A stretch of DNA of 50,482 nt from Burkholderiaceae bacterium (GTDB taxonomy: Bacteria > Pseudomonadota > Gammaproteobacteria > Burkholderiales > Burkholderiaceae_D), in NCBI GenBank assembly GCA_019232795.1, contig JAFANH010000080.1, forward strand, positions 1 to 50,482, in the 5' to 3' direction. Made by a program: the position numbers and the translations under genes. The notes beneath the pieces are model-generated. The model ran no database searches. It was not told the origin of the DNA and saw only the letters and a list, made by a program, of their open reading frames with translations. Within the stretch, counting starts at the first letter, position 1; each line of letters starts with the position of its first letter. This document shows, in pieces, positions 13,888 through 22,697 of the stretch.

Positions 13888-15405
13888 ATGGATGAAAGCG
13901 AGCGGGTAATCCGGCAGAGGCTGAAGGACGACTTCATCCACTATGCTGACAAGTGTCTAAAAATCCGCACCAAGGCCGGCAGCATCGTTCCCTTGGAACT
14001 GAACGAAGCCCAGCTCTACATCCATAAGCGGGTAGAAGAGCAAAGGGCGAAGACCGGCAAAGTCCGGGCCATTGTTTTAAAAGGCCGGCAGCAGGGATGC
14101 TCTACTTATATAGAGGGCAGATTTTATTGGCGCGTGACGCATACGCGCGGAGTCCGTGCCTTCATCCTGACTCACGAAGATGATGCCACGGCCAATCTGT
14201 TCGAGATCGCCAATCGGTATCACGAGAATTGCCATCCTTTAGTCAAGCCCAGCACCAACGCGGCGAATGCCAAGGAACTGCATTTCGATAAGCTCGACTC
14301 TGGCTACAAGGTTGGCACGGCTGGTAACAAAGCAGTCGGGCGCAGTTCTACAGTTCAGTTCTTCCATGGTTCGGAAGTCGGGTTCTGGCCGAACGCACAA
14401 CAACACGCTGCAGGGATTATCCAGGCTATTCCTGATGAAGACGGCACTGAGATTTTCAAGGAATCGACGGCCAATGGCGTAGGTAACTACTTTCATCAGG
14501 AATGGCAAGACGCTGAAGCAGGATTGTCGGAATACATTGCGATCTTCGTTCCTTGGTATTGGCAGCCAGAATACCGGAAAGAAGTGCCTCACAATTTCAG
14601 GTTGGACACTGAAGAATCTGCCTATCGCGAGGCCTACGACCTAGACCTATCTCAAATGGTCTGGCGCCGGGCCAAGATCGTGGAACTGAAAGACCCTTTG
14701 CTGTTCAAGCAGGAATATCCGGCGACTGCAGCGGAAGCCTTTCAAGTATCAGGCGTTGATCCTTACATCCCCGCTGGCTTAGTAATGGAAGCCAGGAAAG
14801 CCGAAAAGCCGGAAGTCTACGGCGAGAAGCGCCTTGGAGTAGACCCCGCCAGATTCGGTACTGACAGAACATCGATCACCTTCCGGCAAGGCCGCATCGT
14901 CCATTGGATACGCAGCTATACCAAAAAAAACACGATGGAGGTTGCCGGCATTGTGCGGATGGCCATCAAGGAAGTCGGCGCCGATCAATGCGCAATTGAC
15001 GTTGGCGGCTTGGGAGCTGGCGTCTACGACCGCTTGCTCGAACTTGTCCCTGAAGGTGAATGCGAGATAGTGCAGGTCAATAGCGGCGAATCCCCGATAG
15101 ACGCCTTGAAGTACGTCAACAAGCGGGCCGAGATGTGGGGAGAAATGAAGGAATGGCTGGAGGCCCAACCTGCATCAATTCCTGACTCTGACGAATTGCA
15201 AGCGGACTTGACCCAGATTCGCTATTCCTACGACAGCAACAACGCCCTGAAGATGGAAAAGAAGGAGGACATGAAAAAACGTGGATTCCGTTCTCCCGAC
15301 ATGGCAGACAGCTTGGGCTTGACCTTCGCCAAGCCTTTGAAGCGAAAACGCGTCATCCCAAAACAGATTCATGCAGCGCCGCTCTACAGCGACGTCGGCT
15401 ACTAA
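13888..15405 (+). CDS. Terminase large subunit
   Basis: 505 residues. ATPase: Walker A-type GRQQGCST at 66-73, then a Walker B region near FFHGSEVGFW. Nuclease (RNase H fold): GVDPARFGTD with Asp319, AIDVGGLGAGVYD with Asp371, and PDMADSL with Asp471/Asp474. It translocates and cuts the DNA at the portal. ATG 13888 was chosen by extent of homology-like sequence; no strong ribosome site is visible. Confidence 0.92.
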   Translation: MDESERVIRQRLKDDFIHYADKCLKIRTKAGSIVPLELNEAQLYIHKRVEEQRAKTGKVRAIVLKGRQQGCSTYIEGRFYWRVTHTRGVRAFILTHEDDATANLFEIANRYHENCHPLVKPSTNAANAKELHFDKLDSGYKVGTAGNKAVGRSSTVQFFHGSEVGFWPNAQQHAAGIIQAIPDEDGTEIFKESTANGVGNYFHQEWQDAEAGLSEYIAIFVPWYWQPEYRKEVPHNFRLDTEESAYREAYDLDLSQMVWRRAKIVELKDPLLFKQEYPATAAEAFQVSGVDPYIPAGLVMEARKAEKPEVYGEKRLGVDPARFGTDRTSITFRQGRIVHWIRSYTKKNTMEVAGIVRMAIKEVGADQCAIDVGGLGAGVYDRLLELVPEGECEIVQVNSGESPIDALKYVNKRAEMWGEMKEWLEAQPASIPDSDELQADLTQIRYSYDSNNALKMEKKEDMKKRGFRSPDMADSLGLTFAKPLKRKRVIPKQIHAAPLYSDVGY

Positions 15406-15408
15406 TTC

Positions 15409-15457
15409 CCCTCATCCGAGGGTTTTCGTGCTGGGGCCATGTGGCCCTATTTTTTTT
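15409..15457 (+). terminator. Tandem hairpins between terminase and head genes
   Basis: First hairpin CCCTC (15409-15413) / GAGGG (15418-15422) followed by TTTT. Second hairpin GGGCC (15434-15438) / GGCCC (15443-15447) followed by an uninterrupted T-run to 15457. Together they look like a partial terminator. Confidence 0.6.
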
Positions 15458-15468
15458 GGAGAAATGAA

Positions 15469-16155
15469 ATGGCACTTACTACCAGTGGCAACCAAGTCGT
15501 CAAACGTAAATACTTCATCGACGCCATTTTCGACATTGCCGGCAATCTGATCGGCTTCGAAGGACAGAACGCCAAGCCGACTTATACGTCAAATGATGCG
15601 GCGGGATCGTCGTCTACCGTGGTTCCAGGCTCCGGCATGCTGGCACTCGCGTTGCCAGCCGCACCGGCCACACCCACTCAGCCAGCGGCCACTGGCTCGG
15701 ATTATGTGCTGGCGGTGATGACCATTCCGGCGAATGCGTTTGACGGCCTCAGTATTCCGTCCGCCACCAACCGCATGGCGACGATTCTTGCGACCGGCAC
15801 GTTAGGCGCGACCGCCAACAACAAGACCATCAAGATCGTACTGAACGCAACCAATCCGGTTGTCGGCTCGGCTTTGGTTGGCGGCACGACGATTGCCTCG
15901 TCTGGCGTCACCGCCAGTAACGGCACGGTCTGGATCATGGAAGCGCAGATCGTCAAATACGGCGCTCAAAACTCCAACACCCAGATGGCGTTCCATACCG
16001 GCACGCAACTTGGGGCGACGGTGGCAGCCCCAACCGCCCCGACCACGTTGACGTTGACCGAGAACGCGCCGATCACCGTTGCGATTACCGGCAATGCAGC
16101 TACTGCAACAACCGACATCAATTTCAACCTCGCGCAAATCGAGTGGAATAACTGA
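15469..16155 (+). CDS. Beta-rich head protein, unknown (228 aa)
   Basis: TTGGAGAAA precedes ATG 15469. Thr/Ala/Gly-rich with short strands (VLAVMTIPANAFDGLSIPS), typical of phage decoration or head-fibre proteins. It lies between terminase and portal, stop overlapping the portal start. No catalytic motif visible. Confidence 0.6.
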   Translation: MALTTSGNQVVKRKYFIDAIFDIAGNLIGFEGQNAKPTYTSNDAAGSSSTVVPGSGMLALALPAAPATPTQPAATGSDYVLAVMTIPANAFDGLSIPSATNRMATILATGTLGATANNKTIKIVLNATNPVVGSALVGGTTIASSGVTASNGTVWIMEAQIVKYGAQNSNTQMAFHTGTQLGATVAAPTAPTTLTLTENAPITVAITGNAATATTDINFNLAQIEWNN

Positions 16156-18494
16156 TGACGAGTGCCTACGATCAGGCGGGAGCAGACGATGCCGGGGAGC
16201 CGTTAGCGAACGACCCCATGACCGCCGAGGAAATGAACGCGATCGATGATGATCGCCTTGAACTCCTTGGCGCATCGTTAGCAATCCGCCGTGATCAGTG
16301 GGTAGAAGCACGTAAAGCCTCAAAAGTAGAGAAACGCTGGCTGGAAGACCTCGACCAATACAACGGTCGAGACCGGCCTGCTGAAGAAGCCGCTTCTATG
16401 ATGGAAAGTGTGGAGGCCGGTTTTCCGGTCACGAAGCAGCAGGCCAAGCCGCAACGCTCAACCGTATTTGTCAACATCACGCGACCAAAGACCAATGCTG
16501 CCGAGGCGCGCGTCGCCAACATGGTGCTGCCGTCTGACGACCGGAATTGGGGCTTGAAGCCGACGCCTGATCCAAAGCTGACGCAACAGGCGTTGCAGGA
16601 AGCGCAGGCGCTGAATCAATTGAATCAGCAGCAAGGACAGCCGCCATCATCCGGGCAGCAACCTGCAACGCCAGGACAGCAACCGCAGGCCGCGCCGCAA
16701 CCCAGCGCCATGCAAAGCGCGCTGCAGTGGGCCTACCCAACGCAACAAGCGCAGGCACAACTGGAAATCGCCTCGAAAACCTCGCAGGCGATGCAAGACG
16801 AACTCGACCAGCAATTGATCGAGTGCGACTACAACGGCGAACTGCGCAAGATGCTGCACGACGCGGCGATGTTGGGAACTGGCGTTGTCAAAGGCCCGAT
16901 TGTCGTCAACCGCGTCAAGAAGGCCTACAAGAAGATCGACGGCACGAACGTCTGGAAACTGGAGATCGAGGAAGAAAAATCTCCCGCCAGCGAACGGGTT
17001 GACCCGTGGGACGTGTACCCAGACCCAGGATGTGGCGAGGATGTGCATGATGGCATAGGCATCTTCGAAAAACGCATGGTCACTTCCCGTCAACTGCGGG
17101 AATTGACGAAGCAACCAGGCTATCTGAAAGAGCAGATCAGCCTTGTTCTTGAACAGGGGCCGACCGCAGTTCCGGATGTATCTGAGCGTAACGTCAAGGA
17201 ACAATCAGAAGGAAAAGTCCCGCTAGGTAAAGACCATTTCCAGCTATGGGAATACTGGGGTGAGTTCCTGCCGGAAGATTTACGCGCCTGTGGCGTGAAT
17301 GTTCCTGACGGCCTGACAGAATCCATTTCCGGCTGCGTCATTATTGTCAATGAAACGGTCATCAAGGGTTATCTCAATCCGATTGAGACCGGCGACTTGC
17401 CCTACGACTTCATGGTCTGGGAAAAGGTCGAAGGAACGCCGTGGGGATACGGTGTTCCGCGTCTGTGCCGTGCTGCGCAGCGGGTATTGAATGCTGCTTG
17501 GCGCCAAGTGATGGATAACGCCTCCGTGTGTGTCGGCCCGCAAGTGGTGTTGGATACACAGGCCATCGTGCCGATGGACGGCCGGTGGGAAATCAGCGCC
17601 CGCAAGTTGTGGGCTAAGATTTCTCCGGACGCAAATGTTAGAGACGTGTTTTCCACGTTCAACATTGACTCTCACATCGAAGAACTGCAAACCATCATCA
17701 AGATGGCACAGGAATTCATCGATGCCGAGACGATGGTGCCGGAATTAGCCCAGGGGGAGAAGGGCACCGCTCCCGATACGGTCGGCGGCATGACGCTCCT
17801 GATGAACTCTTCCAATGTCGTGCTAGGCCGCATGGTCAAACAGTTCGACGACATGGTGACGCGTCCGCATATCCGTCGTTATTACGACTGGTACATGGCC
17901 TACGGCGCGAAGGATGAATGCAAGGGCGACTTCCAAGTCGATGCACGGGGAACATCGGTCTTGCTGGTCAGGGACTCTGCCACGCAGGCTCTGTTGCAGC
18001 AGCTTCAGTACGCAGGAAATCCGGTCATCGGCCCATTGGTCAACTGGCCTGATTTGTATAAGGCTGTGCTGAAACAGCAGCATATCGACCCGACCGACAT
18101 CCTCAAGACGGACGCCGAGATTGCGAAACAGGCGGCGCAGCCACCCGCACCTTCGCCTGAGCAGCTCCGTGCACAAACCGCACTGCAAGTAGCGCAAATC
18201 AAGACTGCGTCAGATCAAAAGCTGGCGCAAGACAAAGCGCAGCGTGAACAGCAGACCGAGCAAGACATCGCAACCCGCGACCAACAGTTGGATCAAGCAA
18301 AAATGCAGCAGGACGCATTGATTGCGTCAGAAAACTCGCGCCAGAAAAATATGGACCGCGCCCATGAAGCATTGGAAGCAGCTAAGGGCCGTGATCACGA
18401 CGCCCATATGGCAGTGATCAATCAGTCTCTCTCTCAACCTACTATGCCGACTGGCACAAACGTGCCCACCGCACAACCGCAGATAGGGATGTAA
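16155..18494 (+). CDS. Portal protein, large P22-like
   Basis: 779 residues, the size class of P22 gp1 (725). Characteristic segments: KRWLEDLDQYNGRDRP, NITRPKTNAAEARVANM, LMEQWEYWG-like PLGKDHFQLWEYWGEF, and WGYGVPRLCRAAQRVLNAAW. Residues about 148-200 form an unusual Gln/Pro-rich insert. The C-terminus after about 660 is a long Gln/Ala coiled coil that would form a barrel. It is the dodecameric ring at the packaging vertex. Confidence 0.88.
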   Translation: MTSAYDQAGADDAGEPLANDPMTAEEMNAIDDDRLELLGASLAIRRDQWVEARKASKVEKRWLEDLDQYNGRDRPAEEAASMMESVEAGFPVTKQQAKPQRSTVFVNITRPKTNAAEARVANMVLPSDDRNWGLKPTPDPKLTQQALQEAQALNQLNQQQGQPPSSGQQPATPGQQPQAAPQPSAMQSALQWAYPTQQAQAQLEIASKTSQAMQDELDQQLIECDYNGELRKMLHDAAMLGTGVVKGPIVVNRVKKAYKKIDGTNVWKLEIEEEKSPASERVDPWDVYPDPGCGEDVHDGIGIFEKRMVTSRQLRELTKQPGYLKEQISLVLEQGPTAVPDVSERNVKEQSEGKVPLGKDHFQLWEYWGEFLPEDLRACGVNVPDGLTESISGCVIIVNETVIKGYLNPIETGDLPYDFMVWEKVEGTPWGYGVPRLCRAAQRVLNAAWRQVMDNASVCVGPQVVLDTQAIVPMDGRWEISARKLWAKISPDANVRDVFSTFNIDSHIEELQTIIKMAQEFIDAETMVPELAQGEKGTAPDTVGGMTLLMNSSNVVLGRMVKQFDDMVTRPHIRRYYDWYMAYGAKDECKGDFQVDARGTSVLLVRDSATQALLQQLQYAGNPVIGPLVNWPDLYKAVLKQQHIDPTDILKTDAEIAKQAAQPPAPSPEQLRAQTALQVAQIKTASDQKLAQDKAQREQQTEQDIATRDQQLDQAKMQQDALIASENSRQKNMDRAHEALEAAKGRDHDAHMAVINQSLSQPTMPTGTNVPTAQPQIGM

Positions 18495-18860
18495 ATGGCG
18501 ATCATCAATCCGACAGTGAACCGAACACCGCAGGGTGCTAATTCCGTTTTCACCGCGCAATGGGCGCTTGGTAATGCCGATACCGGCGTCGCGGTCACCA
18601 TGACCGATTTTTCAGACAAGTCCATCCAGATTGAGGGCACGTTTGGCGGCGCTACTGTCACGATTCAAGGCTCAAACGATGGCGTGAACTGGGAAACCTT
18701 GCGCGACCCCGGCAGTGTGGCACTGACTTTCACCAGTGCCGGCTTGAAGCAGGTATTGGAGATGACCTATTACCTGCGCGCCATCACTGCTGGCGGTTCA
18801 GGTACGGCTGTCACAGTCACGCTATGCGGCCGCGCCTTGTCCCCGAAATCCTGGAGCTAA
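18495..18860 (+). CDS. Small beta-sandwich head protein (121 aa)
   Basis: Starts directly after the portal stop. The pattern VTIQGSNDGVNWETLRDP, then VLEMTYYLRAI, is one seen in phage head proteins with a jelly-roll or Ig-like fold. Probably a decoration protein; family not named. Confidence 0.6.
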   Translation: MAIINPTVNRTPQGANSVFTAQWALGNADTGVAVTMTDFSDKSIQIEGTFGGATVTIQGSNDGVNWETLRDPGSVALTFTSAGLKQVLEMTYYLRAITAGGSGTAVTVTLCGRALSPKSWS

Positions 18861-18862
18861 CC

Positions 18863-19405
18863 ATGAGCGTTTTTACCAATGGCAAAGAAGCTATCGCGCG
18901 CTTCCAGGTGATGTTCCAAGGATTGGCCGATGCTGCTGACATGTTGAGCCAATTCGACAGCCTGCAAACGCATTTCGATGAACTTTCCGCTCAGAAGGAA
19001 ATCCTGAAAGAGGAAACCATCGCGGCGAAAGCTGAATTGAGCAAGATCAAACAAGACACCGCAGCAATCAAGAAAAGTTGCGACGAGTTGGAGCAACAAG
19101 CGCAGCGCAATTTCGATGAAAAAACCAAGGAAGCCAGCATGACAGCAGAGAAAATGCTGGCCGAGATGCGGGCGCAGGCCGATGCGCATCGGGCCAAGGC
19201 TGCAAGTGATGTTGCGGACATTGAACGTCAACATGCGGAACACCACGCAAAGGCCGTTGTGACCGCCCAAGCTGAAATCGACGATCTGAACGCGAAAGCA
19301 AAATCGCTGCTAGGCCAATGCGAGACCGCGCAATCAACGCTCGATTCACTCAATGCAAAGATCGACGCCGCCCGCGCCACGGTACAGAAAATGATGGGCG
19401 CATGA
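18863..19405 (+). CDS. Coiled-coil late protein (180 aa)
   Basis: Start ATG 18863, 2 nt after the previous stop. From residue 25 on almost entirely heptad-like (LSAQKEILKEETIAAKAELS). Possibly a scaffold-like or internal rod protein. No enzyme motif. Confidence 0.6.
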   Translation: MSVFTNGKEAIARFQVMFQGLADAADMLSQFDSLQTHFDELSAQKEILKEETIAAKAELSKIKQDTAAIKKSCDELEQQAQRNFDEKTKEASMTAEKMLAEMRAQADAHRAKAASDVADIERQHAEHHAKAVVTAQAEIDDLNAKAKSLLGQCETAQSTLDSLNAKIDAARATVQKMMGA

Positions 19406-19647
19406 TGAAGTGGGGCCAAGTAAAAGAATGGTGCCTCGCCAACATCATCCATCGCGGCAAGATTTACACCACCAAAGGTATGGTCAAGCGCGACAGACTG
19501 ACAGATAAGGTCTTCGTGCAGGACCATCCGCAGGGAATTATCACTGCTACCGAATATTACCTAGATGGTGAACTGGTGCGCCGCGATGTGGACATCAAGC
19601 TAAAACCTAACATCGTAGGTGCTGCACAAGGGGGAATGAATGGCTAA
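19402..19647 (+). CDS. Small late protein, unknown (81 aa)
   Basis: Start 19402 overlaps the previous stop. Short beta strands (KIYTTKGMVKRDRLTDKVFV). No family recognised. Overlaps the next gene by 8 bp. Confidence 0.55.
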   Translation: MMKWGQVKEWCLANIIHRGKIYTTKGMVKRDRLTDKVFVQDHPQGIITATEYYLDGELVRRDVDIKLKPNIVGAAQGGMNG

Positions 19648-20065
19648 CTCGCAAGCCATCTCGGTGCAGTTCAAGTCGGACATTCTGACCAAGACTTGCA
19701 ACCTGAACAGCGACACGATCAAGGCCGCGCTGTATGTGACGACCGCATCGATCAGCGGTTCGACTACCGCCTACTCTGCGACCAACGAAGTTAGCGGGCC
19801 AAACTATTCTGCTGGTGGAGTTGCAACTACGGCTGGGACGGTTGCAACTTCCGGTACGACCGCCTATTGGCAACCAGGCGCGAACATCGTCTACACCAAC
19901 GTGACCCTAACCACCGCTTTCGATACGGTCTTGCTGTACGACACAACCAACAGCAACCATGCTATCGGCTCTTGGACATTCGGCGCGCAGACGATTACTG
20001 CTGGCACGTTGACGTTGACGATGCCGACAAATGGTAGTACCACTGCGCTGATTCAGCTTAATTAA
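19640..20065 (+). CDS. Beta-rich structural protein (141 aa)
   Basis: Thr/Ser/Ala-rich throughout, with strands such as NIVYTNVTLTTAFDTVLLYD. The opening segment FKSDILTKTCNLNSDTIKAA resembles phage proteins encoded near head and fibre genes. Stop overlaps the sulfotransferase start. Probably surface-exposed on the virion. Confidence 0.55.
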   Translation: MANSQAISVQFKSDILTKTCNLNSDTIKAALYVTTASISGSTTAYSATNEVSGPNYSAGGVATTAGTVATSGTTAYWQPGANIVYTNVTLTTAFDTVLLYDTTNSNHAIGSWTFGAQTITAGTLTLTMPTNGSTTALIQLN

Positions 20066-20610
20066 TGACGATTTGCGTAAATGGATGCCCGAAGTCAGGG
20101 ACCCATGCACTGTTGAAGGCTGTGCAGCTACTTGGACAACCTGTACCAGATGTTAGCCATATACCATATGGACAAACGCTCCCCAACGGAACCACGAAGC
20201 ACGTCTTTATCAAACGGGACCCGCGAAATACGCTGATAAGCTGGATGCGTTACAACTGGATGTCGGTAACAGAGGGCACGATCATGGCCGCAATCGGCAT
20301 TCCTACTCCCGATGGAACATTGCTCCAGGTAGCGGATAGTTATCTCGGCTGGCTTACAGATCCGAGTACCTATGTAGTGAAATTCGAAGACTTGATCTCG
20401 AACGAAGCTACCCTTGAAGGGGTTGCAACGTTCTTGGGGGTTCCCTACATTGCCGGGTCGTTCGCCAATCTCCCTGGTTACACCACGACATGGACTGGGA
20501 CTGGCACAACGCCAGCTTACTCTGACTATACACAAGTATGGACTTCCAACCTCGCCTCGTTCTGGACAGCCAACGGTGGCGACACATTGGTATCTGCATA
20601 CGGGTATTGA
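20065..20610 (+). CDS. PAPS-dependent sulfotransferase-like protein
   Basis: 181 residues, shorter than the usual 250-300. 5'-phosphosulfate loop PKSGTHALL at 9-17. 3'-phosphate motif RDPRNTLISW at 51-60, with Arg51 and Ser59 at the PAPS-binding positions. A later FEDLI at 107-111 and FLGVPY near 127 match the sulfotransferase C-terminal half. It would move a sulfuryl group from PAPS to a sugar or tyrosine. It lies inside the structural operon, TAATG-coupled to the gene before. Target unknown. Confidence 0.8.
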   Translation: MTICVNGCPKSGTHALLKAVQLLGQPVPDVSHIPYGQTLPNGTTKHVFIKRDPRNTLISWMRYNWMSVTEGTIMAAIGIPTPDGTLLQVADSYLGWLTDPSTYVVKFEDLISNEATLEGVATFLGVPYIAGSFANLPGYTTTWTGTGTTPAYSDYTQVWTSNLASFWTANGGDTLVSAYGY

Positions 20611-20611
20611 A

Positions 20612-20959
20612 ATGGAACTGCTGGTCGCCATCGTAGACAACGGCACCGCCATAGACGCAATCAAGGCTGGAGAAGTTATCACCGTCCAGCCAGACGGGTG
20701 GGGATGGGGTTCTGAAGAACTCGCAAACGCAAACTGGCGCATCATTAGCGCTCCTATCTTGGGAACGCACGCCGAGATACTGCAGATGGGATACATACTC
20801 GGAGAACTGATGGTGCATGGAAAAACTTATCCACGTAAAGCATACCTTCTGAACTTGTCGGCGCTCCCGAATTCCTCACAGTTTTCTGGAGCACGAACCG
20901 CGCCGATTATTTCTATGCAGTCCACTGACGTGATTGGCGCGACAACCAAGGTGGCGTAA
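20612..20959 (+). CDS. Structural-region protein, unknown (115 aa)
   Basis: ATG 20612 begins 1 nt after the sulfotransferase stop. Opening ELLVAIVDNGTAIDAIKAGE, then VQPDGWGWGSEEL, reads as a small alpha/beta domain. I have seen this kind of opening in phage head proteins, but cannot name it. TAATG-coupled to the beta-helix gene. Confidence 0.5.
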   Translation: MELLVAIVDNGTAIDAIKAGEVITVQPDGWGWGSEELANANWRIISAPILGTHAEILQMGYILGELMVHGKTYPRKAYLLNLSALPNSSQFSGARTAPIISMQSTDVIGATTKVA

Positions 20960-22392
20960 TGGGCACTGTCACTAAGACGGTTGGTACGTCGAGTCGACAG
21001 TATTCCACCCTGTCGGCGGCAATTGCTTCGATTCCATCTAACCTTGTAACGGATGGTAATAACTACGTTATTCAACTATATAACGATAGTGAGTTCACAG
21101 GCACTCCACCTCTTGGGAATGTTTCTGGTTTCACGACGGACGCCAGCCACACGATCACGATCAATTGCGGAAGCGGGCAGTCGTTTTACGATAACGCCAA
21201 CAAGACCACTAACAAGCTTCAATACAACCAATCGTATGGCGTGGGGTTGCGCGCCACGAGTACCGGGTCAGGAAGTGCAGTCATTGCGGTATCCACCGAT
21301 TATGTCACGGTGCAGGGGCTACAAATTTCTGATGGCGGTCAGACGCAGGCAGCCATTTCCCAGACCGGAACGGCTACGCATTCTGTCTTTGAGAACCTGG
21401 TCTGCGAGAGTAGCTTTACGAGCAGCGGTAGTGGGGCGATAAGCCTCACTGGCGCAACCGCAGTCAACTGCCTTGCGCTGAATAATGCTGGTGGTACAGG
21501 TTGTATTTCGCAAGGGTCGAACTCGATCTTTGTGGCGATCACCAGCGTTCAGGTAGGGTCTGCAAACAACTACGGATTCCGCGGTAACTATGATTCCCCG
21601 CTCTATCTTGATTGCGTCTCGATGGGGTTTGGGACAGCATTCAAGTCGGGTACATCGGGTTCCAGCGACTATAACTGTTCAGGCGACACAACAGCGCCAG
21701 GTTCGCATTCGTTAAAAAGCAAGACCTACGCAAACCAGTTCGTCAATAACTCAAACTCCTCATCGCGTGATTTTAGAGTCAAGTCAGGCGCCGACTTGAT
21801 CAATGCTGGTACGCCTGAGTCGAGCTATACGGGCGGTCTGGACATTATTAACCAGACACGTAGTTCAAGTACGCCAACGATAGGCGCTTGGGAATATATC
21901 TCAGGAGGGGGTGTCACCGTTAACCTAAGCGGCCAAGGCTTCACCTTCACACAAGCGAACGTTTCAGAAGGAACCGCTCTGACATTAAGCGGCTCGACGC
22001 CGACCTTCACGCAGGGCACAGTCGCGCCGAATTTCGGAATGAATCTGACTGGTACTGCGTCAAATTTCACGCAGGCATCTGTTGCCATGGGATTGGTAAT
22101 CAATCCGAGTGCGCAAAACCTAAGTTTCACGCAAGGTTCGGTAATGCCGTCTTGGACAGTCGGACTAAGTGGAATAAATATTGCGATGACGCCAGCGAAC
22201 ATCGTGCCAAATCTTGGCCTCATGCTGAACGATCAGGCTATGAATTTCACGGCGGCCAATCTTGGGCCCTTTGCCGCTTCTGCATTTCTGAATAGTCAGC
22301 CGCTCAATTTCACGACTGGCTTTCTCAACGGCGGCGCACCGACGCTGCCAGAGGAATACATCACCTTCGCGCGACGAAAAACGCGAATGTGA
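20959..22392 (+). CDS. Beta-helix fibre or surface protein with 20-residue repeats (477 aa)
   Basis: Residues 1-310 have the look of a right-handed parallel beta-helix (DYVTVQGLQIS, HSVFENLVCES, AINCLAL-type turns). Residues about 318-465 contain seven units of period 20 centred on N/T-F-T-Q-x-x-V. No lyase catalytic site evident. Lies directly before the scaffold/capsid genes rather than with the main tail genes, so it may be a head fibre. Confidence 0.65.
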   Translation: MGTVTKTVGTSSRQYSTLSAAIASIPSNLVTDGNNYVIQLYNDSEFTGTPPLGNVSGFTTDASHTITINCGSGQSFYDNANKTTNKLQYNQSYGVGLRATSTGSGSAVIAVSTDYVTVQGLQISDGGQTQAAISQTGTATHSVFENLVCESSFTSSGSGAISLTGATAVNCLALNNAGGTGCISQGSNSIFVAITSVQVGSANNYGFRGNYDSPLYLDCVSMGFGTAFKSGTSGSSDYNCSGDTTAPGSHSLKSKTYANQFVNNSNSSSRDFRVKSGADLINAGTPESSYTGGLDIINQTRSSSTPTIGAWEYISGGGVTVNLSGQGFTFTQANVSEGTALTLSGSTPTFTQGTVAPNFGMNLTGTASNFTQASVAMGLVINPSAQNLSFTQGSVMPSWTVGLSGINIAMTPANIVPNLGLMLNDQAMNFTAANLGPFAASAFLNSQPLNFTTGFLNGGAPTLPEEYITFARRKTRM

Positions 22393-22424
22393 ATTTTAGA
22401 CTAACCAAAACCAATTTCACAAAG

Positions 22425-22446
22425 ACCGCCCTCGAGGCGGTTTTTT
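22425..22446 (+). terminator. Rho-independent terminator
   Basis: Stem ACCGCC (22425-22430) / GGCGGT (22436-22441) then a T-run. It ends the portal-to-fibre segment before the scaffold/capsid genes. Confidence 0.85.
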
Positions 22447-22453
22447 ATTGCCC

Positions 22454-22660
22454 ATGAATTTCAATTTTCAGTCTGAGTTTTGGAAAGAGTTTTCTCGCCA
22501 CCTAGAAAAGCTGCGCGAGATCGAAAGAACGCGCCTGGAAGCGCCATCCAAAGATCACGACGAAACCCAATACATGCGGGGAAAGATCGCCGCATACAAA
22601 GAATTGTTAGCACTGCCGCAGCAAGCGGCGGCCCTAGCAAGTAACGACAGGCCGGAGTAG
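22454..22660 (+). CDS. Small helical protein (68 aa)
   Basis: Almost fully helical and charged (FWKEFSRHLEKLREIERTRL). Resembles small phage head proteins encoded before scaffolds. ATG 22454 lies just after the terminator, so its ribosome site would be in the T-run region; none is obvious. Confidence 0.5.
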   Translation: MNFNFQSEFWKEFSRHLEKLREIERTRLEAPSKDHDETQYMRGKIAAYKELLALPQQAAALASNDRPE

Positions 22661-22697
22661 TCCCACTTGTCACTGTTTAATTTGCCAGCGAGGTTTT

